Part shown: positions 8,470 to 18,247 of the stretch, in pieces
Position numbering within the stretch: the stretch's first letter is position 1
How the letters are laid out: each line of letters starts with the position of its first letter
Assembly: GCF_900115665.1 (NCBI RefSeq)
Contig: NZ_FOXH01000006.1
Span: 62,001 to 126,000 of the forward strand
Direction of reading: 5' to 3'
Source: Pseudarcicella hirudinis
GTDB lineage: Bacteria > Bacteroidota > Bacteroidia > Cytophagales > Spirosomataceae
DNA: 64,000 nt
Program-made: the position numbers and the translations under genes
The notes under the pieces: generated by a model
Told to the model about the DNA's origin: nothing
What the model saw: the letters and a program-made list of their open reading frames with translations, nothing else
Database searches by the model: none

Positions 8470-11400
8470 ATGAATATTTCAGAATTATCATTAAAAAGAC
8501 CCGTACTGGCAACCGTCATGAATATCCTGATTATTCTGTTCGGTGTCGTGGGATTTACGTTTCTCGCCGTTCGGGATTACCCGGCTATTGACCCTCCGAT
8601 TGTTACGGTTAATACATCTTATACTGGTGCGAATGCCGATATTATAGAAAATCAGATTACAGAACCCCTTGAGAAACAAATCAATGGTATTCCAGGGATT
8701 CGTTCCATTACTTCTTCAAGTTCTTTGGGAAGCAGTTTTATTACCGTTGAATTTAACCTTGATGTTCAGCTGGAAGCAGCTGCCAGTGACGTACGGGACA
8801 AAGTCGGCCAGGCTGTCAGAAACCTTCCGCAGGATATTGATGCTCCTCCGGTTGTTTCCAAAGCAGATGCCAACAGTGATTTTATCCTCCTGCTGGCTAT
8901 TCAAAGCCGGACAAAAGGTTTACTGGAATTAAGTGATTATGCAGAAAATGTTTTACAGCAGCGTTTCCAAACCATCAATGACGTAAGTGGTGTAAACATT
9001 CTTGGTCAAAAACGTTATGCCATGCGTATCTGGTTGAAACCGGATAAAATGAACGCTTTCGGTTTATCATTTACAGATATTCAAACAGCTTTAGCTAAAG
9101 AAAACGTAGAAATCCCTGCCGGAAAAATTTACGGAAATAACACCGAAATGACCATCCGTGCCCTGGGAAGATTAACTACGGAACAGCAGTTTCGTGATCT
9201 GATTATTCAGGAAACCGATCAGGGAATTATTCGTCTGGGTGATATCGCCTCTATAGAACTTGGCCCGGAAAACCTGGAACAAAGCTGGAAATACAATGGC
9301 GTGTATGCAGTGGGTCTGGCGGTAGTACCACAGCCTGGAGCGAATTACATTAAAATTGCAGATGAGTTCAACAAAAGATTACAGGAAATTGAAAAGGAAA
9401 ATAAATCTGACATTCAATTTAAATTATTGATTGACAATACGAAAAACGTTCGCCGTTCACTGGAGGAAGTTGAAGAAACGCTTATCATTTCATTCGGATT
9501 GGTGGTATTGGTTATCTTCTTCTTCTTTAGAAACTGGCTCATTGCTATTCGTCCGTTAATTGATATTCCTATTTCCCTGATTGCGACATTCTTCGTGATG
9601 TATCTTGCTGGTTTTACGATCAACGTACTTACACTTTTAGCCATAGTTCTGGCAACAGGTCTCGTAGTGGATGACGGGATTGTTGTCACCGAAAATATTT
9701 TCCGGAAACTCGAACAGGGCTTCCCGATCCGGAAAGCTGCATTGGAAGGAAGTAAGGAGATTTTCTTTGCCGTTATTTCTACCTCACTCACTTTGGCCGT
9801 TGTGTTTCTTCCGGTTATTTTCTTGCAGGGCTTTGTGGGCAGTTTGTTTAGGGAATTTGGTATCGTAGTCGCCGGAGCTGTATTGATATCTGCCTTTGTA
9901 TCACTGACGATTACCCCCGTTCTGAATGTTTATCTTAACAGAAAAGATGCGGGACATGGCTGGCTTTATAATAAAACAGAACCATTCTTTACAGGAATGG
10001 AAAGTGGTTATAAAGGTTTCCTGAAAAGCTTTATGAAAGTTCGCTGGATGGCCTGGGTTGTTGTGGCAATCTGTGGTGGTCTGATTTATTTCTCAGGAAA
10101 AAACCTCCAGAGTGAAATTGCTCCGATGGAAGATAAAAGCAGTGTGCGTTTCTCTATGACCGCCCCTGAAGGCTCCAGTTATACATATATGCAGGATGTT
10201 TCGGATAGATTAACCAACTTTCTGAATGATTCTATCCCAGAAAGAGAGTTCGTTTTTAATGCCGTACCTGGTTTTGGAGGTAATGGAGGAGCGAATACTT
10301 CTATTGCACGCATCGGTCTGGTAGATCCTGATAAGCGTACCAGAAGTCAGGATGATATTGCAAAAATGCTGAACAAAAAAGTAAGCAAATTCAACAATGC
10401 CCGGATTTTCGGTATTCAGGAACAAACCATTTCAGTAGGTTTGGGTTCCAGAGGTAGTTTACCGGTTCAGTTTGTTATCCAGAATATTGACCTGGCAAAA
10501 ATCAAAGATGCTGTTCCTAAATTCCTGGAAGCAGCCAGAAATGAGAAAACTTTCCAAAACGTCGATGTAAACCTGAAATTCAATAAACCTGAAATCCTGA
10601 TGACTTTCGACAGGATCAAAATCAAGGATTTAGGGTTAAGTACGCAAGACGTAGTAAGTGCGGTTCAGGGTGCATTCAGTGGTAGAAGATTAGCTTATTT
10701 CACCATGAATGGACGCCAGTATCAGGTAATTGCACAGGTTGAACGGAAAGACAGAAGTGAACCCAATGACATAGAAAACCTCTTTGTCACCAATTCACGC
10801 GGGGAGAGAATTCCTTTAAGTGCTGTGGTAAAAATTGAAGAAAGCAGTAACCCTTCAACCCTTTATCACTTCAACCGCTTAAAATCAGCAACGATTTCTG
10901 CCTCACTTGCTGAAGGCAAAACCATTGGTGATGGGGTAAAAGCGATGCAGGCAATTGCTTCGAAAGTACTGGATAATTCTTTCCAGACTTCATTAAACGG
11001 TCCTTCAAGAGATTATGCAGAAAGCTCCTCAAATACTTCTTTTGCATTTGGACTGGCACTTGCTTTGATTTATCTGTTGCTGGCGGCTCAGTTTGAAAGC
11101 TTTAAAGATCCGTTTATCATCATGGTTACTGTGCCATTGGCATTGGCAGGAGCTTTGGGCAGTTTATGGCTTTTCGGACAGACACTTAATATTTTCTCAC
11201 AGATTGGTATGATTATGCTGATTGGTCTGGTGACCAAAAACGGTATTTTAATTGTAGAATTTGCAAACCAGAAACGAGAGGAAGGAATGCCTAAAATGCA
11301 GGCAGTGGTTGAAGCTGCAACCCAGCGTCTTCGTCCTATTCTGATGACCAGCCTTGCCACGGCTCTGGGAGCATTGCCGATTGCATTAAGTCTTGGAGCT

Positions 11401-11592
11401 GCATCTACCAGCCGTATTCCGCTTGGTATTGTGGTTGTAGGTGGAATTATGTTCTCCCTGATTCTGACACTTTTGGTTATTCCTGCAGTTTATACATTTA
11501 TTTCCAGTCATCACCACAAAGCGGAATCGCTTGAGGTTGAAGAAGAAGAAGAACAGCAACAAGAGTTTGACAGCTCTGCCTTGAGAAATTGA
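8470..11592 (+). CDS. RND multidrug efflux permease, HAE1 family
   Basis: A 1040-residue inner-membrane proton-driven pump of the AcrB/MexB class, full length for the family. The N-terminus SLKRPVLATVMNI is typical. The TM4 proton-relay pair Asp401-Asp402 is present in GLVVDDGIVVTENI. The two large periplasmic loops and the second 6-TM bundle (IGMIMLIGLVTKNGILIVEFAN) are intact. The C-terminus is a charged Glu-rich tail. It lies between its adaptor and its outer-membrane channel in the same operon. Drug, detergent or bile-type substrates are usual for the family, and the real one is unknown. Confidence 0.96.
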   Translation: MNISELSLKRPVLATVMNILIILFGVVGFTFLAVRDYPAIDPPIVTVNTSYTGANADIIENQITEPLEKQINGIPGIRSITSSSSLGSSFITVEFNLDVQLEAAASDVRDKVGQAVRNLPQDIDAPPVVSKADANSDFILLLAIQSRTKGLLELSDYAENVLQQRFQTINDVSGVNILGQKRYAMRIWLKPDKMNAFGLSFTDIQTALAKENVEIPAGKIYGNNTEMTIRALGRLTTEQQFRDLIIQETDQGIIRLGDIASIELGPENLEQSWKYNGVYAVGLAVVPQPGANYIKIADEFNKRLQEIEKENKSDIQFKLLIDNTKNVRRSLEEVEETLIISFGLVVLVIFFFFRNWLIAIRPLIDIPISLIATFFVMYLAGFTINVLTLLAIVLATGLVVDDGIVVTENIFRKLEQGFPIRKAALEGSKEIFFAVISTSLTLAVVFLPVIFLQGFVGSLFREFGIVVAGAVLISAFVSLTITPVLNVYLNRKDAGHGWLYNKTEPFFTGMESGYKGFLKSFMKVRWMAWVVVAICGGLIYFSGKNLQSEIAPMEDKSSVRFSMTAPEGSSYTYMQDVSDRLTNFLNDSIPEREFVFNAVPGFGGNGGANTSIARIGLVDPDKRTRSQDDIAKMLNKKVSKFNNARIFGIQEQTISVGLGSRGSLPVQFVIQNIDLAKIKDAVPKFLEAARNEKTFQNVDVNLKFNKPEILMTFDRIKIKDLGLSTQDVVSAVQGAFSGRRLAYFTMNGRQYQVIAQVERKDRSEPNDIENLFVTNSRGERIPLSAVVKIEESSNPSTLYHFNRLKSATISASLAEGKTIGDGVKAMQAIASKVLDNSFQTSLNGPSRDYAESSSNTSFAFGLALALIYLLLAAQFESFKDPFIIMVTVPLALAGALGSLWLFGQTLNIFSQIGMIMLIGLVTKNGILIVEFANQKREEGMPKMQAVVEAATQRLRPILMTSLATALGALPIALSLGAASTSRIPLGIVVVGGIMFSLILTLLVIPAVYTFISSHHHKAESLEVEEEEEQQQEFDSSALRN

Positions 11593-11600
11593 AATTATAT

Positions 11601-12917
11601 ATGAGAACTCTTTTAGCATACCGAAAGTACGCATTTTACCTATTGACGCTGGTTCCGTCTTTATCATTCGGACAGCAACGTCTGACACTCAATGAAGCGA
11701 TTGAAACTGCCTTAAAAAACAGTTTGGATATACAGATTTCCAAAAACAATCTTTCTGTAAGTGCAATCAATAATCACATTGGTGTGGCAGGAGGATTACC
11801 AACGGTAGTAGGTTCCGGATCAAATACAGAACAAATTACCACACTTAATCAGGAATTGAGTAATGGTACCTCAACCGATAAAACCGGAGTTGCCGCCAAT
11901 AACCTGAATATGAGTGTCACCGGAACATATCTGCTGTATAATGGCTACCGGGTTGTAACTACCAAGAAAAGGTTAGAGGAATTACAGAAACTAAATGAAC
12001 AACAGCTTAATTCTTCTGTACAAACAGTTATTGCGAATGTAATGCTGAAATATTACGCCGTGGTGCAGCAGCAGAGTGTTCTTACTACCCTGAACCGTTC
12101 CATTGATGTTTCTAAGGAAAAATTACAGGTAATTGAAACCAGACGAAGTGTTGGTATGTCTAATGATGCTGATCTTTTTCAGGCTCAGCTCGACCTGAAT
12201 GCACAGATTCAGGCACTTCAAACCCAAAAGATTATTATTGCACAGGCAAAAACTGATCTTTTAAGGACGTTGACCATTAATCCTGATTCAGCGGTGGAAG
12301 TTTCGGATACGATTCTGGTTGATAAAGCTGTTCTTTGGGAGGATATTAAGGGCAGCCTTTACAAAAACCCGGACGTTCTTGCGGCAGATCAGCAAATCAA
12401 TGTGAATAAACTTCTGGAAAAAGAAGCAAATGCCAGAAGATATCCATCTCTTAGCGCTATCGCAGGTTTTAACTACGGAAGAAGCCAGAGTGCTGCGGGT
12501 TTTACTTTATTGAACCAAACTTACGGGCCAACCGTCGGAATAAACCTTTCTGTACCGATTTATGCCGGAACTACAGTATTACGTCAGGTGCAGATTGCAG
12601 GAGTAAATACACAAACTGCTCGTTTACAAAAAGAAATTATTACCCAGAATTACCTGGCCAATGCTGCGAAAGCCTGGCAGGCCTATACAAATACCCTTCA
12701 ATTGGTAGAAGCAGAGCAAAAGAATTATGATCTTTCCGGAAAACTTCTTCAATTAATGACACAGCGTTTTGAACTTGGACAAGCTACGGTTGTGGACGTA
12801 AAACTGGCACAGCAGACTTATGAAAATTCAGGTTACCGATTAATAAATCTCAATTATACAGCTAAATCTGCTGAGATTACACTCAAGCAGCTGGCTTACA
12901 GACTAAGCAACAATTAA
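11601..12917 (+). CDS. TolC-family outer-membrane efflux channel
   Basis: A 438-residue outer-membrane channel completing the tripartite pump. It has a signal peptide (YAFYLLTLVPSLSFGQQ) and two OEP repeats rich in Gln, Ala and Leu, typical of TolC helical hairpins. A TTG at 11589 in frame would overlap the pump stop and add four residues. The ATG at 11601, 8 bp after that stop, puts the signal peptide in the normal place and is preferred. A strong hairpin right after the stop ends the operon. Confidence 0.93.
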   Translation: MRTLLAYRKYAFYLLTLVPSLSFGQQRLTLNEAIETALKNSLDIQISKNNLSVSAINNHIGVAGGLPTVVGSGSNTEQITTLNQELSNGTSTDKTGVAANNLNMSVTGTYLLYNGYRVVTTKKRLEELQKLNEQQLNSSVQTVIANVMLKYYAVVQQQSVLTTLNRSIDVSKEKLQVIETRRSVGMSNDADLFQAQLDLNAQIQALQTQKIIIAQAKTDLLRTLTINPDSAVEVSDTILVDKAVLWEDIKGSLYKNPDVLAADQQINVNKLLEKEANARRYPSLSAIAGFNYGRSQSAAGFTLLNQTYGPTVGINLSVPIYAGTTVLRQVQIAGVNTQTARLQKEIITQNYLANAAKAWQAYTNTLQLVEAEQKNYDLSGKLLQLMTQRFELGQATVVDVKLAQQTYENSGYRLINLNYTAKSAEITLKQLAYRLSNN

Positions 12918-12954
12918 CATAAAGAAGGCTCCTTGTGAAGGAGCCTTCTTTATG
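12918..12954. terminator. Strong hairpin terminator after the efflux operon
   Basis: A perfect 17-bp stem (12918-12934 with 12938-12954) closed by a GTG loop starts right at the TolC stop codon. A-rich and T-rich ends on the two arms make it usable from both directions, although the next gene on the minus strand ends 124 bp away. Confidence 0.82.
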
Positions 12955-13077
12955 TAACACTAAAATCCCGTCTTTTTGGAACGCATGGCTTTTACGACTT
13001 TCAGATTTTTGTCATGAGAAAATTACCGGTAATTAGTCGTGTGAACTTTCATTTTACAGATCTTTCAGAAAAGGCTT

Positions 13078-13545
13078 TTATTTAATTAAATCCAGATCAG
13101 GCTGGGCGTATTTATACACTTTCATGTACATGGTAGTCTTAGTCTGGTACACTCCTTCTATTTTAGCAATCTGCTGATTGACAAACTGGTGCAGCTGCTC
13201 ATTATCCTTGCACATCACATCAACCTCGATATCAAAATCTCCGGAGGTAATCGCCAGAAAACTTACTTCCCGCATTTCCATTAATTGCTGGGCAATTCCG
13301 GGAATCATATGTGCCGGCCGGACAGAAACTGAAATATTTGCATAAGCATTAAAACCGACTTTCTGCGGATTTACCCTGCCTACAATCTGAATGGTTTTAT
13401 CATCAAGTAATTTGGTAACCCTCGTTCTGACATTACTGATAGAAACATTCAGTTTCTCCGCCACTTCGGTAAAAGAAGCTCTCCCATCCTTCTGAAGTTC
13501 TTTCAGAATTGAAAAGTCAAGCTCGTCTAGATTCACAGCATCCAT
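13078..13545 (-). CDS. Lrp/AsnC-family transcriptional regulator
   Basis: A 155-residue feast/famine regulator. The N-terminal winged helix-turn-helix covers residues 7-60 (LDFSILKELQKDGRASFTEV, then SISNVRTRVTKL). The C-terminal RAM ligand-binding domain covers about residues 75-145, with ITSGDFDIEVDV in place of the usual TGxxD core. It is transcribed away from the pyrimidine catabolic cluster, with 222 bp between, which strongly suggests it controls that cluster. The ligand is unknown; a pathway compound such as beta-alanine is a guess. The RAM-domain motif GDFDIEV is intact, so ligand binding is likely kept. Confidence 0.93.
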   Translation of the reverse strand: MDAVNLDELDFSILKELQKDGRASFTEVAEKLNVSISNVRTRVTKLLDDKTIQIVGRVNPQKVGFNAYANISVSVRPAHMIPGIAQQLMEMREVSFLAITSGDFDIEVDVMCKDNEQLHQFVNQQIAKIEGVYQTKTTMYMKVYKYAQPDLDLIK

Positions 13546-13571
13546 AAAACAAATTTTACTTTTTTAAGATC

Positions 13572-13626
13572 TATATTTGCAAATTTTATATTTAAAAACT
13601 AATTTGAATTAAATTTTGCAAAAATA
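13572..13626. promoter_or_regulatory. Divergent promoter/operator region with paired palindromes
   Basis: Two 10-bp palindromes, ATTTGCAAAT (13575-13584) and TTTTGCAAAA (13614-13623), have centres 39 bp apart in very AT-rich DNA between the Lrp gene and the pyrimidine cluster. The first overlaps a plus-strand TATATTTG, and the second overlaps a minus-strand TATTTTTG. Both fit the Bacteroidota -7 element TAnnTTTG. The layout fits Lrp octamer or dimer binding over both promoters. This is inferred from sequence only. Confidence 0.5.
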
Positions 13627-13767
13627 GATGAATTTTAAAATTATTTTTACAAAACCACATTTTTTATGAGTAGAAACCCTCAGAGCAGGGAGCATTTGTT
13701 ATTTTGAATCGAAACAAGCGTTTTTTCCAAAAACTTTTATCTCACATCTCTTAAACAATGTTTACTC

Positions 13768-15237
13768 ATGAGTTCAGAACTCAAATATTCCAATGTAAAA
13801 AACTATATCGATGGTGCATGGGTCAACTCTGACACAAATCGATGGCTGGACGTTTACTCTCCGCTGGACGGCAAGATAATCTCCCAGGTGGCCTTGTCTT
13901 CTTATGAGGATTTGGATGCCGCCGTTATCAGTGCTAAAAACGCCCTGAAAACCTGGTCAAAGGTACCAATTAAGGAAAGAGTTCAGATTTTCTTCAAATA
14001 TAAAACCTTATTGGAAGCTAATATCGCTGAGTTATCGGCTCTGGTTCATGAAGAAAACGGAAAAACCATTGATGAAGCAAGAGCAGAAATTGAGAAAAGC
14101 ATTGAACTGACAGAATTTGCCTGTTCTCTGCCACAACTGGTTCAGGGTGAAGTAATGGAAGTAAGCAGAGGTGTTGAATGCCGTACTGAGCGGGTGCCTG
14201 TGGGAGTTGTGGCCTCTATTGTCCCTTTTAATTTTCCAAGTATGGTGCCAAACTGGACCATTCCTAATGCCCTGGCACTTGGAAACACGATGATTATCAA
14301 GCCTTCGGAGGTAGTACCGCTGAGTGTTACAAAAATTGCAGAACTTTTGAAAGAAGCGGGTTTACCCAAAGGCGTTTTTAATATTGTTAACGGAGACCGC
14401 GAAATTGTGGAAGCCATCTGCGATCATCCCGGAATCGATGCCGTTTCCTTTGTGGGCTCTACAAAAGTGGCCAAACTGGTTTACCAGAGGAGTACTTCAC
14501 ATTTGAAACGTTGTCTGGCATTAGGCGGAGCGAAAAATCATTTACTTGTTCTTCCGGATGCAAATCCCGGAATGACAGCTTCCAATGTATTCGCCTCGAT
14601 GTCTGGTTGTGCCGGACAGCGTTGTATGGCTGCTTCCGCTATGGTAGCAGTTGGCGAAACGGATCATATTATCAAACAATTGTGCGAAGAAGCGCAAAAG
14701 GCTGTTGTCGGGCAACACATTGGTGCTGTTATTTCCAAACAGGCGAAAGAGCGTATTGAAAGATACATCACAGAGGCTGAAAGTCAGGGTGCCAGCATAT
14801 TGGTTGATGGCAGAAGTCCTGTTGTGAAAGGAAAAGAAGAAGGATATTACGTCGGACCAACCATTATTGACTATGCTACACCCGATATGGCAGTAACAAG
14901 AGAGGAAATATTCGGTCCGGTTCTGGCAATTATCAGGTCAAAAAGCCTGGAAGATGCCTTAAAAATTGAAAATGATAATCCTTATGGTAATGCAGCATCT
15001 GTTTTCACACAAAGCGGCGGGGCAGCCAGATATGTTGCAGAGCATGCGAATGCTGGAATGATTGGTGTAAATATCGGCGTGCCAGTACCCAGAGAGCCTT
15101 TTTCTTTCGGTGGATGGAACGAGTCAAGATTCGGTGTTGGTGATATAACCGGGAAGAGTTCGATTGAATTCTGGACAAAACTTAAGAAAACTACCGTAAA
15201 ATGGAATCCGGAGGCTGGTGTGAACTGGATGAGCTAA
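13768..15237 (+). CDS. mmsA: CoA-acylating (methyl)malonate-semialdehyde dehydrogenase
   Basis: A 489-residue NAD-dependent aldehyde dehydrogenase. In this setting it would convert malonate semialdehyde, CoA and NAD to acetyl-CoA, CO2 and NADH, the last step of uracil breakdown through beta-alanine. It shows the MmsA features: VPVGVVASIVPFNFPSMVP, the cofactor loop FVGSTKVA, and catalytic Cys286 in GCAGQRCMA. It lacks the Glu general base of ordinary aldehyde dehydrogenases (LGGAKNH in its place), as expected for CoA-acylating members. The valine-pathway substrate methylmalonate semialdehyde is possible, but the context favours malonate semialdehyde. First gene of the cluster, divergent from the Lrp gene. 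Confidence 0.93.
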   Translation: MSSELKYSNVKNYIDGAWVNSDTNRWLDVYSPLDGKIISQVALSSYEDLDAAVISAKNALKTWSKVPIKERVQIFFKYKTLLEANIAELSALVHEENGKTIDEARAEIEKSIELTEFACSLPQLVQGEVMEVSRGVECRTERVPVGVVASIVPFNFPSMVPNWTIPNALALGNTMIIKPSEVVPLSVTKIAELLKEAGLPKGVFNIVNGDREIVEAICDHPGIDAVSFVGSTKVAKLVYQRSTSHLKRCLALGGAKNHLLVLPDANPGMTASNVFASMSGCAGQRCMAASAMVAVGETDHIIKQLCEEAQKAVVGQHIGAVISKQAKERIERYITEAESQGASILVDGRSPVVKGKEEGYYVGPTIIDYATPDMAVTREEIFGPVLAIIRSKSLEDALKIENDNPYGNAASVFTQSGGAARYVAEHANAGMIGVNIGVPVPREPFSFGGWNESRFGVGDITGKSSIEFWTKLKKTTVKWNPEAGVNWMS

Positions 15238-15296
15238 TTCCGGAAACTGCTCAGTGAAAACATTGGATTTACTCAACATTCAAAACCAACAACAAC

Positions 15297-16655
15297 ATGG
15301 AAACAATTGAGGTTGAACATTATACCAGAGAAGAAAAAGATGAAATGATTCATAACAATATGGAGTATGTCCTTTTTTCCTGGCTCAAACAAAAAGGCAT
15401 CAATCCCCTGAATATTGATTATGCAAAAGGGGTATATCTTTATGACTACGACGGGAAAAGACATATAGATTTTTCATCAGGCCTTATGAATGTTAACATT
15501 GGCCATGGAAATCAGCGCGTTACGGAGGCAGTTATGCGGCAAATGCAGAAAGTCAGCTATATCACACCAAGCTGTATGACCAAAGTCAGGGGAGATCTTG
15601 GTAAGAAACTGGCTGAAATCTGTCCGGGAAAATTAAATAAAGCATTCTTTACCCTTTGCGGGTCAACCACTATAGAAAATGCCATAAAAGTTGCCAGATT
15701 GCATACAGGCCGTCATAAAATTCTGGGTAGATACCAATCGTATCATGGTTCTACTTACGGAGTCATGTCGGCAGGCGGAGATCCCCGTAAGTTATCTGCC
15801 GACTCACAGCAAGCCCCGAATTTTGTACATTTTGATATTCCGACTGCTTATCGCTGGCCGTATGGGGAAGAAGCTTTATTAAAAGAAGCGGTTTTGCATT
15901 TAGAAAGAGTTATTGCATTTGAAGGGCCGGAAAATATCGCAGGAATCTTACTGGAAGGAGAATCCGGTTCATCAGGCTGCCTTAAATATCCTGTCGGGTA
16001 TCTGAAAAAAGTCCGGGAAATATGTGATAAACATGGGATTCTTCTGATTATTGATGAAGTGATGAGCGGTTTTGGCCGTACCGGAAAATGGTTTGGCTTT
16101 CAGCATCATGACATTGTTCCGGATATGATTGGTATGGCAAAAGGGCTTACTTCCGGATATATTCCTTTTGGTTGTCTGATGGTGACCGAAGAAATTGCTG
16201 CGAAATATGACGATGTTGTTTTACCCCTCGGACTCACCTATTCTGCTCATCCGGTTGCCTGTGCTGCCGCATTGGAAGTTCTTCAGATTTACGAAGACGA
16301 AAATTTGATTGAAAATGCAGTAAAAATGGGAAAATATGTTGAACTTAAGGTATCAGAAATGCAGAAAAAGCATCCTTCTATCGGAGAATTCAGGAATACA
16401 GGTTTACTGGGATGTATAGAGTTAGTAAAAAACAGGGAAACAAAAGAACCAATGGCTCCTTTTAATGCCAGACCGGCAGAAATGGCAGTCATGAATCAGG
16501 TAGCAGCCAAAATCAAGGAATTAGGCATGTACACCTTTGTACGATGGAATTATATTTTTGTTGCCCCGCCGCTTTGTGTTACAACAGATGAAATTGATGA
16601 GGGTCTGGATATTATTTCTCAGGCTATCGCCATCGCAGATCAATATGTAAACTAA
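15297..16655 (+). CDS. Class III aminotransferase, probable beta-alanine transaminase
   Basis: A 452-residue PLP enzyme of the omega-aminotransferase family. The PLP Lys282 lies in GMAKGLTSGYIPFG, the PLP-binding Asp in LLIIDEVMSGFGRTG, and GSTTIENAIKVAR forms the phosphate-binding part. The context gives the likely reaction: beta-alanine plus an oxo-acid acceptor to malonate semialdehyde, feeding the dehydrogenase before it. It is 59 bp after mmsA and 13 bp before the permease gene, in the same direction. Family members also use GABA, taurine or putrescine, and the sequence alone does not decide. Confidence 0.87.
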   Translation: METIEVEHYTREEKDEMIHNNMEYVLFSWLKQKGINPLNIDYAKGVYLYDYDGKRHIDFSSGLMNVNIGHGNQRVTEAVMRQMQKVSYITPSCMTKVRGDLGKKLAEICPGKLNKAFFTLCGSTTIENAIKVARLHTGRHKILGRYQSYHGSTYGVMSAGGDPRKLSADSQQAPNFVHFDIPTAYRWPYGEEALLKEAVLHLERVIAFEGPENIAGILLEGESGSSGCLKYPVGYLKKVREICDKHGILLIIDEVMSGFGRTGKWFGFQHHDIVPDMIGMAKGLTSGYIPFGCLMVTEEIAAKYDDVVLPLGLTYSAHPVACAAALEVLQIYEDENLIENAVKMGKYVELKVSEMQKKHPSIGEFRNTGLLGCIELVKNRETKEPMAPFNARPAEMAVMNQVAAKIKELGMYTFVRWNYIFVAPPLCVTTDEIDEGLDIISQAIAIADQYVN

Positions 16656-16668
16656 CAAATGCCCCGAT

Positions 16669-18135
16669 ATGTCAGCACATCATGAAGTAGAAATTACGCA
16701 AGAGCTGGAAAATTCTGTTTATTACAGTGAAGATATGGCTCCGGTACCTCTCTCCAAAAGAAAATGGGATACCTGGAATTATATTTCACTCTGGATAAGC
16801 ATGAGCATGTGTATTCCAACGTATATGCTTGCGAGTTCTCTCATCGAAGGCGGAATGAATTGGTGGCAGGCTATTCTGACCATTTTACTGGGAAATTCCA
16901 TCGTTTTAATCCCCATGATTCTCAATGGACATGCCGGAGCAAAATATGGTATCCCCTTCCCGGTATTTGCCAGAGCAAGTTTCGGGCTGAAAGGAGCGAA
17001 TATTCCGGCAATTCTTCGTGCAATTGTAGCATGCGGCTGGTTTGGAATCCAAACCTGGATCGGAGGTTATGCCATTTACCAGACAATGGTTATCTGGTTT
17101 CCCGCTTTCGGGACTTTGCCGGACATCTTTCCTGTTTCATGGGGACTAAAAACCGGACCGGCCATTTGCTTTCTTTTCTTCTGGGCAATCAATATGTATG
17201 TGGTATATCTCGGCGTAGAAAGCATCCGGAAGCTGTTGATTTTTAAAGCATTCTTTCTTCCGTTTGCTGCACTTGCCCTGTTAATCTGGGCTATTGCTTC
17301 TACAGATGGATTAGGGCCGATTCTGGATCGTCCTTCAAAATTTCAGCATAATGCAGATTTCTGGAATTATTTTTTTCCGGCACTTACCGGAATGGTTGGT
17401 TTCTGGGCAACCATTTCTTTGAACATTCCCGATTTTACCCGCTTTGCTAAAAGTCAGAAAGCACAGGTTGTCGGGCAGGTTGTGGGCTTACCCACTTCAA
17501 TGACTGTCTTTTCATTTATTGGTGTGGTCGTTACATCTTCTACCACTATTATTTTCGGAACAACAATCTGGGATCCGGTAGTATTAATCAGTAAATTTGA
17601 CAACAAGTTGATTATCAGCTTTTCCATGCTCGCTGTTGCTATTTCTACCCTGGCCACAAATATTGCCGCGAATATTGTCAGTCCGGCTTATGATTTTGCC
17701 AATTTATCCCCGAATAAGATCAATTTCCGAACAGGAGGATTTATTACCGGGGTAATCGGAATCCTGATGTTTCCCTGGAAACTCATTGCTGACCCAAGTG
17801 GATACATTTTTACCTGGCTGATTGCTTATTCCAGCTTGCTGGGGCCCATTGGCGGAATTATGATTGCCGATTATTATTTCATTAAAAAACAAACCCTAAA
17901 AGTACCTGACCTCTTTAAGGAAAAGGGAATGTACTGGTATAGCTCAGGACTTAACCGGATTGCGGTATTCTCTCTCATTGTCGGGATTTTACCAAATATT
18001 CCGGGTTTTCTGATTACCATAAATGCAGTAAATGCCTCTGCATTCTGGCCCTGGCTTACAGGCTTGTATCATTATGCCTGGTTTGTAGGATTTATCCTTT
18101 CAGGTTTGTGCTATTATATTTCCGGCAAAAGGTAA
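16669..18135 (+). CDS. NCS1-family nucleobase/hydantoin:cation symporter
   Basis: A 488-residue inner-membrane transporter with about twelve membrane helices. It shows NCS1 signatures: WNYISLWISMSM in TM1, GAKYGIPFPVFARASFG in TM2-3, and GGIMIADYY near TM10. Mhp1, PucI and the uracil permeases belong here. In this cluster the likely substrate is uracil, thymine, dihydropyrimidine or hydantoin. A nucleoside is less likely, yet the cluster also has a nucleoside hydrolase, so a second importer may exist elsewhere. Two helices contain Trp-rich segments (CGWFGIQTWIGGY), as in Mhp1. Confidence 0.9.
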   Translation: MSAHHEVEITQELENSVYYSEDMAPVPLSKRKWDTWNYISLWISMSMCIPTYMLASSLIEGGMNWWQAILTILLGNSIVLIPMILNGHAGAKYGIPFPVFARASFGLKGANIPAILRAIVACGWFGIQTWIGGYAIYQTMVIWFPAFGTLPDIFPVSWGLKTGPAICFLFFWAINMYVVYLGVESIRKLLIFKAFFLPFAALALLIWAIASTDGLGPILDRPSKFQHNADFWNYFFPALTGMVGFWATISLNIPDFTRFAKSQKAQVVGQVVGLPTSMTVFSFIGVVVTSSTTIIFGTTIWDPVVLISKFDNKLIISFSMLAVAISTLATNIAANIVSPAYDFANLSPNKINFRTGGFITGVIGILMFPWKLIADPSGYIFTWLIAYSSLLGPIGGIMIADYYFIKKQTLKVPDLFKEKGMYWYSSGLNRIAVFSLIVGILPNIPGFLITINAVNASAFWPWLTGLYHYAWFVGFILSGLCYYISGKR

Positions 18136-18247
18136 CATTATTTCTGTTCTAAGTTCGTTTGAGAGTAGTTTTCAACCAGGAATATTAACTTCCAGTTTGA
18201 GACTTCTCCGCTTTCTTAATTCTGTATTAAAAAATCTTTTACAGCAT

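Noticed and set aside
9414-9791. Minus-strand frame of 125 codons inside the RND pump gene
   Set aside because: Antisense shadow of a well-conserved membrane segment; no independent signal.
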